The notes under the pieces: generated by a model
Database searches by the model: none
What the model was told of the DNA's origin: nothing
The model's input: the letters and a program-made list of their open reading frames with translations, nothing else
Translations under genes and position numbers: made by a program
NCBI GenBank assembly: GCA_017431515.1
Contig: JAFRKV010000040.1
Span: forward strand, 62,001 to 126,000
DNA: 64,000 nucleotides
Direction: 5' to 3'
Source: Lachnospiraceae bacterium
GTDB taxonomy: Bacteria > Bacillota > Clostridia > Lachnospirales > Lachnospiraceae
Shown here: positions 29,342-38,544 of the stretch, one piece after another
How positions within the stretch are numbered: position 1 is the first letter of the stretch
Layout: each line of letters begins with the position of its first letter

Positions 29342-30682
29342 TTAATTAGGATTGATTTTTTTGCGGATGGTATCAATCGTGTTTCTGATGTTTTCGTTAT
29401 TTTCATATTCTCCGGACATGGTTCTGATGCCGTGAAGAATTGTTGCATGGTCTCTTCCTCCCAGGAGAGAACCGATCGCTTCCAGAGAATATCCGGTCAT
29501 GTTTTTACAAAGATACATAATGATCTGACGCGGTTTTGCGATCTCATTGCTTCTGTTTTTCGAAATAATCTGTTGTTTTGTGATGCTGAAATGGTCACAA
29601 ACCACATCAATAATGAGATCCGGTGTGACTTCTTTCTTTTCATCAGGACTGATGATGCTTTGCAGCTCTTTGACGGCCATTTCCATGGTAATTTCCTGAT
29701 GATTCATATTATAGAGGAAAAGGAGTTTGTTTAAGGCTCCTTCCAGTTCACGGATATTGGATTTGATGTTGGTAGCGATATAATTCAAGATATCGTCGTT
29801 GATCACAAAGTGGTCATTTTCCGCTTTTTTACGCAGAATCGCCATTCTGGTTTCGTAATCCGGCGCGGAAATATCTGCCATCAGACCCATTTCGAAACGG
29901 GAACGGAAACGTTCTTCTAAAGTTTCCATTTCTTTCGGCGGTTTATCGGAAGTAATGATAATTGCTTTTCTTTTTCTCTGCAGCGCATTAAAGGTATGAA
30001 AAAATTCTTCCTGAGTCGTTTCTTTTCCGATAATAAACTGTATATCATCGATCATTAAAACGTCTACATTGCGGTATTTTTCACGCAGCTTCGTCATGGA
30101 AGCGGCATTACCGCTCCGGACAGATTCGATCACCTCATTTGTAAATTCTTCAGATGTGACATAAAGAATATTACTGTCCGGCTTTTGTTCCAGAATATAA
30201 TGACCGATGGAATGCATCAGATGCGTTTTTCCAAGACCCACACCACCGTATAGGAAAAGGGGATTGTATATTTCACCCGGAGATTCCGCAACTGCAATGG
30301 AGGCGGCATGTGCCATCCGGCTGTTACTGCCGACTACAAACGTATCAAACGTGTAATGAGGGTTCAGATTGGAGCGTTCCAAAGAAAAAACACCGGTGTT
30401 TTTCTTTTTCGGAACGGACGTTTCTTCGTTCTCCAGCGTGAATTCTATTTCATAGGATTTTTTAAAGGTTTCCTCGATGGTTACTTTAATCGGAAGATAA
30501 TATTTTTTTTGATAATAGTTCAGACCGATCTGACCGGAAGGACAAACAATATAAATGATGTCATTTTCTATGGAAGAAATGGTAAGAGGCTCTAAAAAAG
30601 CATGGAAGGCCGTATCCGTGATGTCATATTCTTCTTTTACATTTTCCAGGATTTTAGGCCATTCCTGAATGATTTCTTCCAT
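29342..30682 (-). CDS. dnaA: Chromosomal replication initiator protein DnaA
   Basis: The 446-residue protein has domain I (about 1-85), a short linker, and an AAA+ domain with Walker A GGVGLGKTHL, Walker B VLMIDDIQF and the sensor GLMADISAPDYETR. Domain IV carries the DNA-binding signature LLGGRDHATILHGIR. It binds DnaA boxes and melts oriC. The open frame extends to 30727, but the ATG at 30682 (MEEIIQEW) has CGGAG at the right spacing and gives the usual length. The promoter is at 30743-30771. Confidence 0.96.
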   Translation of the reverse strand: MEEIIQEWPKILENVKEEYDITDTAFHAFLEPLTISSIENDIIYIVCPSGQIGLNYYQKKYYLPIKVTIEETFKKSYEIEFTLENEETSVPKKKNTGVFSLERSNLNPHYTFDTFVVGSNSRMAHAASIAVAESPGEIYNPLFLYGGVGLGKTHLMHSIGHYILEQKPDSNILYVTSEEFTNEVIESVRSGNAASMTKLREKYRNVDVLMIDDIQFIIGKETTQEEFFHTFNALQRKRKAIIITSDKPPKEMETLEERFRSRFEMGLMADISAPDYETRMAILRKKAENDHFVINDDILNYIATNIKSNIRELEGALNKLLFLYNMNHQEITMEMAVKELQSIISPDEKKEVTPDLIIDVVCDHFSITKQQIISKNRSNEIAKPRQIIMYLCKNMTGYSLEAIGSLLGGRDHATILHGIRTMSGEYENNENIRNTIDTIRKKINPN

Positions 30683-30742
30683 AAAAACAAACTCCGTTTC
30701 CATTACAAAATACGTCATAAAACGCAAAATACGACCTCTACT

Positions 30743-30771
30743 ATCATACTACAAAAACCCCTTTTTTACAA
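30743..30771 (-). promoter_or_regulatory. Promoter of dnaA
   Basis: On the minus strand TTGTAA (plus 30766-30771) and TATGAT (plus 30743-30748) are spaced by 17 nt, 60 nt before the chosen dnaA start. Confidence 0.65.
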
Positions 30772-30912
30772 TCTCAAACGAAAATCATTTCGCTTCTGAT
30801 TTTTGCACCTGACTTTTTCTTTTTATTCAAGTTATACACAGAAATTATCCACTTATCCACATTTTATAAGAACATTTAATCAGTGATGATCCACGAAAAT
30901 AAAAGGTTTTTC

Positions 30913-30940
30913 TTGACTTGTCCTACTTTTTTGCTATAAT
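30913..30940 (+). promoter_or_regulatory. Promoter of rpmH-rnpA-yidD-yidC
   Basis: TTGACT (30913-30918) and consensus TATAAT (30935-30940) with a 16-nt spacer, 39 nt upstream of the rpmH start. Confidence 0.8.
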
Positions 30941-30979
30941 TTTGGTGATGTTCTTTTCACTGGATGGAGGTGATATTAA

Positions 30980-31114
30980 ATGAAGATGACATTTCAGCCG
31001 AAAAAAAGGCAAAGAGCCAAGGTTCATGGCTTTCGGAAAAGAATGAGCACAAAAGGCGGAAGAAAAGTACTGGCAGCCAGAAGATTAAAGGGAAGAAAAG
31101 AGTTATCAGCATAG
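30980..31114 (+). CDS. rpmH: 50S ribosomal protein L34
   Basis: A 44-residue, highly basic protein (starts [18 protein letters not shown], ends KGRKELSA) with the full L34 signature [17 protein letters not shown]. It is a structural component of the large ribosomal subunit. The GGAGG ribosome site lies 8 nt before the ATG. It is the first gene to the right of oriC, as in nearly all Firmicutes. Confidence 0.98.
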   Translation: MKMTFQPKKRQRAKVHGFRKRMSTKGGRKVLAARRLKGRKELSA

Positions 31115-31115
31115 G

Positions 31116-31141
31116 CCACAGCTTCTGTGGTCTTTCTTCTT
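31116..31141 (+). terminator. Weak terminator/attenuator after rpmH
   Basis: A 6-bp stem CCACAG/CTGTGG with a CTT loop is followed by TCTTTCTTCTT. It probably lowers expression of rnpA relative to rpmH. Confidence 0.45.
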
Positions 31142-31182
31142 GAAAGAACAAAAGACGTCTGTTCAGGATTCATAGACGGACA

Positions 31183-31536
31183 ATGAAACATCCACTTAGC
31201 TTAAAAAAAACAGAAGAATTTCAAAAGGTTTACCATAAAGGGAAATCTTACGCAAACAAACAGCTTGTCATGTATGTTCTTCCGAATGGATCAGGAATCA
31301 ACAGACTTGGCATTTCAATCAGTAAAAAAATAGGGAACAGTGTAAAAAGACATCATCTGGCCCGGTTGATACGGGAAAATATGCGGCTATCCGAAGAAAT
31401 GTTGAATCATGGTTTTGACATTGTAGTCGTCGCAAGAGGTGGAGCGAAGAACGCAGACTATCATCAGATAGGGAGTGCACTTGCGGATCTTGCGGTTCTT
31501 CATCATTTATCGAATCAAAAAGAAACGGGATTATGA
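31183..31536 (+). CDS. rnpA: Ribonuclease P protein component
   Basis: The 117-residue basic protein has the RnpA core: LKKTEEFQKVYHKGKSYANKQ at the start, then GISISKKIGNSVKRHHLARLIRE (the RNR-type basic helix) and FDIVVVARGGAKN. It helps the RNase P RNA trim 5' leaders of tRNA precursors. The start has only a weak ribosome site, so reinitiation from rpmH is possible. Its last 4 nt overlap the yidD start. Confidence 0.95.
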   Translation: MKHPLSLKKTEEFQKVYHKGKSYANKQLVMYVLPNGSGINRLGISISKKIGNSVKRHHLARLIRENMRLSEEMLNHGFDIVVVARGGAKNADYHQIGSALADLAVLHHLSNQKETGL

Positions 31537-31742
31537 AGAAGCTGTTACTTCTTATTATAAAGGGTTATCGAAAATACATATCTCCCATGAAATCCACGAA
31601 ATGTCCTTACTGCCCAACCTGTTCGGAATACGGCTTGCTTGCCGTGGAAAAGTACGGCGCGGTGAAGGGAGGGGCGCTTGCGGCCTGGAGGATCTTAAGA
31701 TGTAATCCTTTTTCAAAAGGAGGCTTTGATCCCGTTCCGTAA
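31533..31742 (+). CDS. yidD: Membrane protein insertion efficiency factor YidD
   Basis: The 69-residue protein shows the full family pattern: KGYRKYISPMK, CPYCPTCSEYGLLAVEKYG with the conserved Cys set, and RCNPFSKGGFDPVP. It is an amphipathic inner-face protein that assists YidC-dependent insertion. It overlaps rnpA by 4 nt and precedes yidC by 11 nt. Confidence 0.96.
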   Translation: MKKLLLLIIKGYRKYISPMKSTKCPYCPTCSEYGLLAVEKYGAVKGGALAAWRILRCNPFSKGGFDPVP

Positions 31743-31753
31743 GGAGGCATCAC

Positions 31754-33124
31754 TTGAAAATTCTAATGACAAAATACTCCGGCGCGATTCTGGGGCCGAT
31801 TTCACTCGTCCTCGGTTTTATACTGGGTGGTATTTATGATTTTATCAAACTCATTACCGGCGGCCACGTCGAAAATGTCGGTATTTCCATTATCATTCTT
31901 ACAATCATTATCTACAGTTGTTTATATCCCCTGACTTATAAACAGCAGAAGTTTTCGCGTCTTTCTCAGAAGATGAGTCCTGAACTTCAGGAAATCAAGA
32001 AGAAGTATGAGGGAAAACGCGATCAGGAATCCATGCAGAAAATGCAGATGGAAACCCAGGCGGTATACCAAAAATACGGTGTTTCCGCGACCGGCTCCTG
32101 TCTGCAGTTTATCATTCAGATGCCGATTCTGTTTGCATTGTATCGGGTTTTTTACAATGTGCCGGCTTACATTAATTCTGTAAAAGAAATCTTTATCACA
32201 CCCAGCGGTTCCAGTATTACCGATCAGATCATGAATACGCCGGGATGGCAGCAGAAGATGACGGATCTTGTTGCCGGGTTTAAAAACCTGTCAGCCCTCA
32301 GAGCGGATTTTTTTATCTCTGAATCCTCTACTTTTCTGGGACAAGTCACCACTGCTACGGAGAGACAGCAGAACTTTATTGTTGATGTGCTCTATAAACT
32401 GCCGAAGGAAGGATGGGAAACCCTGACCAGCAGCGCTTATTTTCCGAATCTGACTAATGCGGATGCGGTTGAGCAGACAGTGAACCATATTAATAACTTT
32501 CTCGGTTTGAATATTTCCTATACGCCCTGGGACTACATCAGCTCCTGGTTTAATGCGGTAAAAGCCGGAACAGGCGCGTCGGCGCTGTTCGGGTTTGCGT
32601 TTCTTGCGCTGCTGATTCCGGTGTTTTCTTATCTTTCCCAAGTGCTTTCCATTAAAGTGATGCCCCAGGCGAATACCACAGGCAATGAGCAGATGGGCGC
32701 GCAGATGAAATCCATGAACCTTCTGATGCCGCTGATGTCCTTTGTCATCTGCTTTACGGTACCGGTTGGTCTTGGCATCTACTGGATCGGATCAGCGCTT
32801 GTCAGAACCGTGCAGTCTCTGATCATCAACAAAAAACTGGATAAAGTCAATCTGGAAGACATTATCGAGAAAAATAAGGAAAAAGCCAAGAAAAAGCGTG
32901 AAAAGATGGGGATTTATGAAAATCAGATCCGCAATAACGCGCAGCTTCGCACCAGAAGCAATGTTCAGTTCAAGTCTCTTTTGACAGACGAAGAGAAAGA
33001 ACAGCAGCTTGCAAATGCATCGGAGATCAAAGCAAATGCAAGAACCGACAGCATGGCTTATCGGGCAAATCTGGTAAAAGAGTTTAATGAACGTAATAAC
33101 GCTGATAAGAAATCAGATAAATAA
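31754..33124 (+). CDS. yidC: YidC/Oxa1-family membrane protein insertase
   Basis: The 456-residue protein has an N-terminal helix, IISIII-type hydrophobic second segment and the conserved YidC core: YPLTYKQQKFSRLSQKMSPELQEIKKKYEGK (C1 loop, given here as YPLTYKQQKFSRLSQK and MSPELQEIKKKYEGK), then TGSCLQFIIQMPILFALYRVF. An insert of about 130 residues follows, before the last helices (MPLMSFVICFTVPVGLGIYW). The C-terminus is Lys-rich. It inserts membrane proteins with or without SecYEG. The start is a TTG with AAGGAGG 7 nt upstream. No lipobox Cys is present, unlike Bacillus SpoIIIJ. Confidence 0.94.
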   Translation: MKILMTKYSGAILGPISLVLGFILGGIYDFIKLITGGHVENVGISIIILTIIIYSCLYPLTYKQQKFSRLSQKMSPELQEIKKKYEGKRDQESMQKMQMETQAVYQKYGVSATGSCLQFIIQMPILFALYRVFYNVPAYINSVKEIFITPSGSSITDQIMNTPGWQQKMTDLVAGFKNLSALRADFFISESSTFLGQVTTATERQQNFIVDVLYKLPKEGWETLTSSAYFPNLTNADAVEQTVNHINNFLGLNISYTPWDYISSWFNAVKAGTGASALFGFAFLALLIPVFSYLSQVLSIKVMPQANTTGNEQMGAQMKSMNLLMPLMSFVICFTVPVGLGIYWIGSALVRTVQSLIINKKLDKVNLEDIIEKNKEKAKKKREKMGIYENQIRNNAQLRTRSNVQFKSLLTDEEKEQQLANASEIKANARTDSMAYRANLVKEFNERNNADKKSDK

Positions 33125-33146
33125 GAAAGTATTGAGGTGAATCAAG

Positions 33147-33902
33147 ATGAGTGATTTTATTGAAGTATCCGCAAAGAGCGTGGAAGAAGCCATTACAGAA
33201 GCATGTGTGAAACTGGGTCTGACAAGTGACCAGATCGAAACGGAGGTTGTGGAGAAAGGAAGCTCCGGATTTCTTGGGATCGGCAACAAACCGGCGATCA
33301 TCAAAGCCTGGAAGAAGAGTCATAAACCGGCAGAGCAAGAGGAAAAGCAGCCGGTTGAAGAAAAGACAGAAAAGACATCTGATACTGTCGTTTCAACAGA
33401 AAAGAAGCATAGCGAGAGAAAAGTAACCGTGCTTAGCGACAGCAGCGTGGAAGCGTTTTCTGCGTCTGCAAAGGAATTTCTCGGGAAGGTTTTCGATGCG
33501 ATGCATCTGGAAGTGCAGATCGATACCTCCTATGACAAGGAGAATAACTGCCTGGATATTGAGCTCAGCGGAAAAGAAATGGGCGTGATCATCGGAAAGC
33601 GCGGACAAACGCTGGATTCCTTACAGTATCTGACAAAGCTTGCAATCAACACGAATACCGAAGATAAGATTAAAGTAAAGGTGGATACCGAGGATTATCG
33701 GAACCGGCGCAAGAAGACGCTGGAAAACCTTGCCAGCAATGTGGCTTATAAAGTAAAGAAGACAGGCCGCGCCGTGGAGTTGGAGCCGATGAATCCTTTT
33801 GAGCGTCGTGTGATCCATTCCGCGCTGCAGAACAACCGGTATGTGAAAACGCACAGCGAGGGCGAAGAACCGGATCGTTATGTTGTCGTTTCCCCGAAAT
33901 AA
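33147..33902 (+). CDS. jag: RNA-binding protein Jag/KhpB
   Basis: The 251-residue protein has an N-terminal Jag_N domain (SVEEAITEACVKLG, GSSGFLGIGNKPA), a charged linker (about 60-100), a type II KH domain (GVIIGKRGQTLDSLQYL) and a C-terminal R3H domain (PMNPFERRVIHSALQ). It binds RNA and, with KhpA, affects cell elongation and division in Firmicutes. It lies 22 nt after yidC, the standard arrangement. Confidence 0.95.
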   Translation: MSDFIEVSAKSVEEAITEACVKLGLTSDQIETEVVEKGSSGFLGIGNKPAIIKAWKKSHKPAEQEEKQPVEEKTEKTSDTVVSTEKKHSERKVTVLSDSSVEAFSASAKEFLGKVFDAMHLEVQIDTSYDKENNCLDIELSGKEMGVIIGKRGQTLDSLQYLTKLAINTNTEDKIKVKVDTEDYRNRRKKTLENLASNVAYKVKKTGRAVELEPMNPFERRVIHSALQNNRYVKTHSEGEEPDRYVVVSPK

Positions 33903-33926
33903 AGGCCTTTTCAAGGAGGTTTCGTC

Positions 33927-34427
33927 ATGAATGAAGAGATGCATAAGAAAATGAGAAAAGTCGGCCTGGAGATGAACCTCTGTATGGGGATTACACTCAG
34001 TTTTTTCCTGTCTCTGGTAGGAACCTTGTCATCCGGGCATTTCACGGTTCCTTCCTGGCTGCTCAGCTTTCTGATCAGCACCGTGATCAGTATTGTGATC
34101 GGTTTATTGATCCCGATGAAAAAGGTCATGGATGCAGTAGATGCAAAGGCAGGTCTTGCGCCGGGCAGCTTGCCGGCCAGGTTTTTGGACAGTTTGATCT
34201 CTGATCTGATCTACACACCGGTCATGACCCTCTGCATGGTGGGATTTGCTTATTGGAACGTAGTTCGACACGGCGGTTTTATGCCGTTCCTGCCGGCTTT
34301 TTTGAAATCACTTATACTGACACTGGCGATTGGCTATATTCTGATTTTCATTTTCCAGCCGTTGTTTATGAAGTTGATCTTAAAGAAGCATGGGATGTCC
34401 GGTGCGCCACAGAATAAAAAACCCTGA
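33927..34427 (+). CDS. Small polytopic membrane protein (DUF2798-like), unknown function
   Basis: The 166-residue protein has four predicted membrane helices arranged as two similar pairs (LCMGITLSFFLSLVGTL and VMTLCMVGFAYWNV; SFLISTVISIVIGLLIPM and ILTLAIGYILIFIFQPLF). That layout resembles DUF2798-type proteins. No catalytic or metal-binding residues stand out. AAGGAGG precedes the ATG. It sits between jag and mnmE and is closed by a hairpin (34434-34463). No function can be assigned. Confidence 0.7.
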   Translation: MNEEMHKKMRKVGLEMNLCMGITLSFFLSLVGTLSSGHFTVPSWLLSFLISTVISIVIGLLIPMKKVMDAVDAKAGLAPGSLPARFLDSLISDLIYTPVMTLCMVGFAYWNVVRHGGFMPFLPAFLKSLILTLAIGYILIFIFQPLFMKLILKKHGMSGAPQNKKP

Positions 34428-34433
34428 TCTTTC

Positions 34434-34463
34434 GGAAAGCATCGGCATTGCCGGTGCTTTTCC
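34434..34463 (+). terminator. Hairpin terminator before mnmE
   Basis: GCATCGGC/GCCGGTGC stem with an ATT loop, flanked by AAA and TTTT. It separates the membrane protein gene from mnmE. Confidence 0.55.
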
Positions 34464-34479
34464 TAAATGAGCATGAGGG

Positions 34480-35871
34480 ATGGATTTTAAACACATGATG
34501 GAAAGAGATACGATTGCAGCCATCGCAACAGGGCTGGTTCCTTCCGGAATCGGCATCATCCGTGTCAGCGGACCGGATGCCATCAGAATTGTGGATGGGA
34601 TATTTACAGGAGCGGATCTATCCGAGGCGTCCACGCATACCATCCATTATGGCATGATCAGCCTGCATGGCGAGCTGATTGATGAAGTGCTGGTGGCTTT
34701 GATGAGAAGCCCCAGATCTTATACAAAAGAAGACACCGTAGAGATTGACTGTCATGGCAGTCCGCTTGTGATGCAAAAAGTGCTGGAAGCTGTTTGTCAC
34801 GCAGGGGCAAGGCTTGCCGAGCCCGGAGAATTTACCAAACGTGCGTTTTTCAACGGCCGTATGGATCTTTCCGAGGCGGAATCCGTGATAGATCTGATCT
34901 ATTCGAAGACAGATTATGCCAGGAAAAGTGCTCTCTCAATCCTGCGGGGAAGCATGAAGGAGAAGATCTCAGAGCTTCGGAAGCGTTTATTGCATCGGAC
35001 TGCATACATCGAGGCGGCCTTGGATGATCCGGAGCATTATGATCTGTCCGGTTTTACGGAGGAATTGCGAAGAGACGTGCTGCAGGTGGAGGACGAGATT
35101 GACAGGATCCTGCAGACATCGGAGAACGGCAGGCTGCTTGCCGAAGGCATCCGCACCGTGATCCTTGGTAAACCGAATGTGGGAAAATCTTCGCTGTTAA
35201 ACTGTCTTCTTGGTGAGGACCGGGCGATTGTGACGGAAATCGCGGGAACGACGAGGGACACGTTGGAAGAACAGGCACTTTTGGACGGCATTCTCCTTAA
35301 AATCATTGATACGGCAGGCATTCAGGACACAATGGATCCCGTGGAGAAGATTGGTGTGAAAAAAGCAGTTGACAGTCTTTCGGATGCGGATCTGATTTTA
35401 TTTGTTGTCGATGGATCAAAACCGCTGACAGAGGAGGATCACCAGATCGCCGGGCTGCTTGGCCCAAAAACCGTTTTGGGATTACTAAATAAATCGGATC
35501 TTCCTGCTGTGGTTTCAAAAGAAATGATGGAAGAGCAGCTTTCTCTTTCCGGAATACCGATTTTATCGATTTCTTCCAAAATGGGACAGGGTTTGGATCA
35601 ACTGAAAACGACAATTTCAAATGTCTTTTTCCAAGGAAATATCTCATTTAACGACGAATTGATCGTGACAAATGTCCGTCAAAAAGAATCCTTGCGCAAA
35701 ACGAAAGAGAGTCTTTCCCGTGTGCTGGAAAGCATCGAAGCAGGGATGCCGGAGGATTTTTATTCCGTGGATCTGATGGATGCCTATGGGGAACTGGGTC
35801 GGATCATCGGAGAAAAAGTGGAAGAAGATCTGGTAAATGAAATTTTTGCGGAATTTTGCATGGGGAAATAA
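34480..35871 (+). CDS. mnmE: tRNA modification GTPase MnmE
   Basis: The 463-residue protein has the N-terminal folate-binding domain ([21 protein letters not shown]), a helical domain and the inserted G domain with [12 protein letters not shown] (G1), a Thr switch ([10 protein letters not shown]), DTAGI (G3) and NKSD (G4). It ends in the catalytic C-terminal FCMGK. With MnmG it installs the carboxymethylaminomethyl group on U34 of tRNAs. Start: the ATG at 34480 has no spaced ribosome site; the ATGs at 34495 and 34498 (behind GAGGGATGG) are realistic alternatives. mnmG starts 2 nt after the stop. Confidence 0.94.
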   Translation: MDFKHMMERDTIAAIATGLVPSGIGIIRVSGPDAIRIVDGIFTGADLSEASTHTIHYGMISLHGELIDEVLVALMRSPRSYTKEDTVEIDCHGSPLVMQKVLEAVCHAGARLAEPGEFTKRAFFNGRMDLSEAESVIDLIYSKTDYARKSALSILRGSMKEKISELRKRLLHRTAYIEAALDDPEHYDLSGFTEELRRDVLQVEDEIDRILQTSENGRLLAEGIRTVILGKPNVGKSSLLNCLLGEDRAIVTEIAGTTRDTLEEQALLDGILLKIIDTAGIQDTMDPVEKIGVKKAVDSLSDADLILFVVDGSKPLTEEDHQIAGLLGPKTVLGLLNKSDLPAVVSKEMMEEQLSLSGIPILSISSKMGQGLDQLKTTISNVFFQGNISFNDELIVTNVRQKESLRKTKESLSRVLESIEAGMPEDFYSVDLMDAYGELGRIIGEKVEEDLVNEIFAEFCMGK

Positions 35872-35873
35872 AC

Positions 35874-37784
35874 ATGCCATATGTAGAAGAAACCTATGAT
35901 GTCATCGTGATCGGTGCCGGTCATGCCGGCTGTGAGGCAGCGCTTGCCACAGCGCGGCTTGATCTTTCCACGATCATTTTTACGGTCAGCATTGACAGCA
36001 TCGCAATGATGCCGTGTAATCCCAATATCGGCGGCACTTCAAAAGGGCATCTGGTAAGGGAAGTGGATGCGCTTGGCGGACAGATGGGTATTAATATTGA
36101 CAAAACCTTTATCCAATCCAAGATGCTGAATAAGTCGAAAGGCCCGGCGGTGCATTCGTTGCGGGCGCAGGCGGATAAGGCTGCTTACAGCATGCGGATG
36201 AGAGAAACGCTGCAGAGCACGGCCAATCTGACCATCCGTCAGGCAGAAGTCGCGGAACTCCTGACAGAGCCTTTGGATGCGAAGGACCATTCCCGCGCAA
36301 AAAAAAGGATTGTCGGTGTACGTACCTTTTCCGGTGCATTTTATCACGCGAAAGCCGTCATTTTATGCAGCGGGGTTTATTTGAATGCCCGCTGTCTTTA
36401 CGGTGATACCATCAATGAAACTGGTCCGAACGGTCTGCAGGCGGCTACACATCTGTCCGAATCACTGCAAAAGAACGGGATCGAGCTATACCGGTTTAAG
36501 ACAGGAACACCGGCCAGGATCGACCGCAGATCCATTGATTTTTCAAAGCTTGAGGAACAGAACGGAGATGAAAAGATCTGTCCGTTTTCTTTTTCTACGG
36601 ATCCCAGTGAGATCCAGATTGATCAGGTGAGCTGCTATCTGACTTATACCAATGAGGAAACCCACCGCATTATACGCGAAAACCTGGATCGTTCGCCCAT
36701 GTATTCCGGCGTGATCGAAGGGACGGGTCCCAGGTACTGCCCTTCCATTGAGGACAAGGTGGTGCATTTTCCCGATAAGGAAAGACATCAGATTTTTGTG
36801 GAGCCTGAGGGGCTTCATACCAATGAGATGTATCTGTCCGGCATGAGCAGTTCCATGCCGGAAGACGTGCAATATCAGATGTACCGCACACTGCCTGGCT
36901 TTGAACATGCAGTGATCGTCCGAAACGCTTATGCGATTGAATATGATTGCATCAATCCGAATCAGCTGAAACCAACGCTGGAGTTTAAAGAGATCAAAGG
37001 CTTCTTTTCCGCGGGACAGAGCAACGGCAGCTCCGGTTATGAAGAAGCCGCGGCACAGGGAATTTTGGCTGGGATCAACGCAGCCATGCTGATTAAGCAG
37101 GAAGAGCCGTTGGTGATTGATCGGTCTGAAGGGTATCTCGGTGTTCTCGTGGATGATCTTGTGACAAAGGAAACCACGGAACCTTATCGCATGATGACAA
37201 GCCGCGCGGAGTATCGGCTGCTGTTGCGGCAGGATAATGCTGATCTGAGGCTCTCCAAGTACGGTTACCGGGTGGGACTTCTTTCCAAAGAGCGCTATGA
37301 TCACGTTTGTGAGAAGGAACGTCTGATCGGGGAGGAGATTCGAAGGATCCGTACGGTGATGGTCGGCTCTTCGGAAGAGGTTTCTCTCTGTCTTTCCTCT
37401 CTCGGCAGCGTGCCTTTGACCCACGGGATGTCCCTTGCGGAGCTGATCCGCAGACCGGAGCTCACTTATCAGAACGTGGCGCCGCTGGATCCTGACCGTC
37501 CTGTTCTCTCCGAGGAAGTACAGGAACAGGTGAATATTGCTGTGAAATACGAAGGCTATATCGAACGTCAGATCAAACAGGTGGAAGAATTTAAACGACT
37601 GGAAAACAAGCGGATACCGGAAAACTTTGATTATGACGCGGTTCCGAGTCTTAGGATCGAAGCGAGACAAAAGCTGAAGCGGTTTACACCTGCCTCCATA
37701 GGACAGGCAAGCCGCATTTCTGGTGTCAGTCCTGCGGATCTCACGGTTTTGCTGGTCTTTATGGAGGCAAATCATGGGAAATAA
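35874..37784 (+). CDS. mnmG: tRNA uridine-5-carboxymethylaminomethyl modification enzyme MnmG
   Basis: The 636-residue protein begins with the FAD-binding Rossmann motif [13 protein letters not shown] and contains the family patterns [22 protein letters not shown] (two parts: [22 protein letters not shown]), [29 protein letters not shown] and [16 protein letters not shown]. It is the FAD/NADH partner of MnmE in U34 modification. The start at 35874 (MPYVEE) follows GGGGAAAT. The longer reading would begin inside mnmE. rsmG overlaps its last 11 nt. Confidence 0.96.
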   Translation: MPYVEETYDVIVIGAGHAGCEAALATARLDLSTIIFTVSIDSIAMMPCNPNIGGTSKGHLVREVDALGGQMGINIDKTFIQSKMLNKSKGPAVHSLRAQADKAAYSMRMRETLQSTANLTIRQAEVAELLTEPLDAKDHSRAKKRIVGVRTFSGAFYHAKAVILCSGVYLNARCLYGDTINETGPNGLQAATHLSESLQKNGIELYRFKTGTPARIDRRSIDFSKLEEQNGDEKICPFSFSTDPSEIQIDQVSCYLTYTNEETHRIIRENLDRSPMYSGVIEGTGPRYCPSIEDKVVHFPDKERHQIFVEPEGLHTNEMYLSGMSSSMPEDVQYQMYRTLPGFEHAVIVRNAYAIEYDCINPNQLKPTLEFKEIKGFFSAGQSNGSSGYEEAAAQGILAGINAAMLIKQEEPLVIDRSEGYLGVLVDDLVTKETTEPYRMMTSRAEYRLLLRQDNADLRLSKYGYRVGLLSKERYDHVCEKERLIGEEIRRIRTVMVGSSEEVSLCLSSLGSVPLTHGMSLAELIRRPELTYQNVAPLDPDRPVLSEEVQEQVNIAVKYEGYIERQIKQVEEFKRLENKRIPENFDYDAVPSLRIEARQKLKRFTPASIGQASRISGVSPADLTVLLVFMEANHGK

Positions 37785-38514
37785 CATGGATCAGCTGAAG
37801 GAAGGATTCGAAATCATCGGACTTTCTTTTTCCGACGCCGTTTCAGAATGTTTTCAGAGTTACTATGATTTTCTGATCGAGCGGAATCGTCAAATGAATC
37901 TCACTGCCATCACTACATGGCAGGATGTGGTGGAAAAGCATTTCTTAGACAGCCTTTCTTTCCTTCTGTTTTGTTCTGAGGCGGAACTGACAGGAAAAAA
38001 GGTGCTTGATCTCGGCACTGGCGCCGGATTTCCGGGCATTCCCCTTGCGCTTGTGCTTCCGGACACCCGCTTTTTGTTAACGGATTCTCTGAAAAAACGG
38101 ACTGTGTTTCTGGAGGAACTTTGTGAGAAGCTGAGTCTTAAAAATGTGGAGATCATCCATGCGCGCGCGGAAGATCTGGCGAAAGATGCGCATTTCAGGG
38201 AACAATTTGACTATGTGGTTTCCAGAGCCGTGGCAAATCTATCCGTATTAAGTGAGTATTGCCTTCCTTTTGTAAAAACCGGCGGATGGTTTTGTCCTTT
38301 TAAAACGGAGGACATGGATGCAGAGCTGACAGATGCTGATTTTGCCATCGACCAGGTGGGCGGAAGCGTTACCTCAGTGGAGCGCTACGTTGTTCCGACG
38401 ACAGAGCTGCATCGATCCATCCTGATGATCCAAAAAAAGAGGCCTTCTCCGCAGCGATATCCGAGGAAAGCCGGAACGCCTGCAAAATCACCATTAAAAA
38501 AGGGAACGGGTTGA
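37774..38514 (+). CDS. rsmG: 16S rRNA (guanine527-N7)-methyltransferase RsmG
   Basis: The 246-residue protein has the RsmG N-terminal helices ([17 protein letters not shown]) and the SAM-binding motif [16 protein letters not shown], followed by [14 protein letters not shown], which is diagnostic of GidB/RsmG. It methylates G527 of 16S rRNA. The start at 37774 has GGAGG upstream inside mnmG; an ATG at 37786 is a possible alternative. The basic C-terminal tail ([14 protein letters not shown]) is longer than usual. Its stop lies in the loop of the terminator. Confidence 0.94.
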   Translation: MGNNMDQLKEGFEIIGLSFSDAVSECFQSYYDFLIERNRQMNLTAITTWQDVVEKHFLDSLSFLLFCSEAELTGKKVLDLGTGAGFPGIPLALVLPDTRFLLTDSLKKRTVFLEELCEKLSLKNVEIIHARAEDLAKDAHFREQFDYVVSRAVANLSVLSEYCLPFVKTGGWFCPFKTEDMDAELTDADFAIDQVGGSVTSVERYVVPTTELHRSILMIQKKRPSPQRYPRKAGTPAKSPLKKGTG

Positions 38515-38528
38515 TCCGTTCCCTTTTT
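38497..38528. terminator. Strong bidirectional terminator after rsmG
   Basis: A 13-bp perfect stem AAAAAGGGAACGG/CCGTTCCCTTTTT with a 6-nt loop between the convergent rsmG and hydrolase genes. The A/T flanks make it work on both strands. Confidence 0.85.
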
Positions 38529-38544
38529 ACTGCCTTGATATGAT

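Larger units (their letters stand above)
30728..30979. other. Replication origin region between dnaA and rpmH
   Basis: This non-coding AT-rich gap separates the divergent dnaA and rpmH transcription units, where coding strand flips from minus to plus. A cluster of DnaA boxes is visible on the plus strand: TTATACACA (30832-30840), TTATCCACT (30845-30853) and TTATCCACA (30853-30861). Strand switch, box cluster and gene order together mark oriC. Confidence 0.85.

Noticed and set aside
36543-37787. A 414-codon minus-strand open frame opposite mnmG.
   Set aside because: mnmG is unmistakable on the plus strand; the frame is an antisense shadow.
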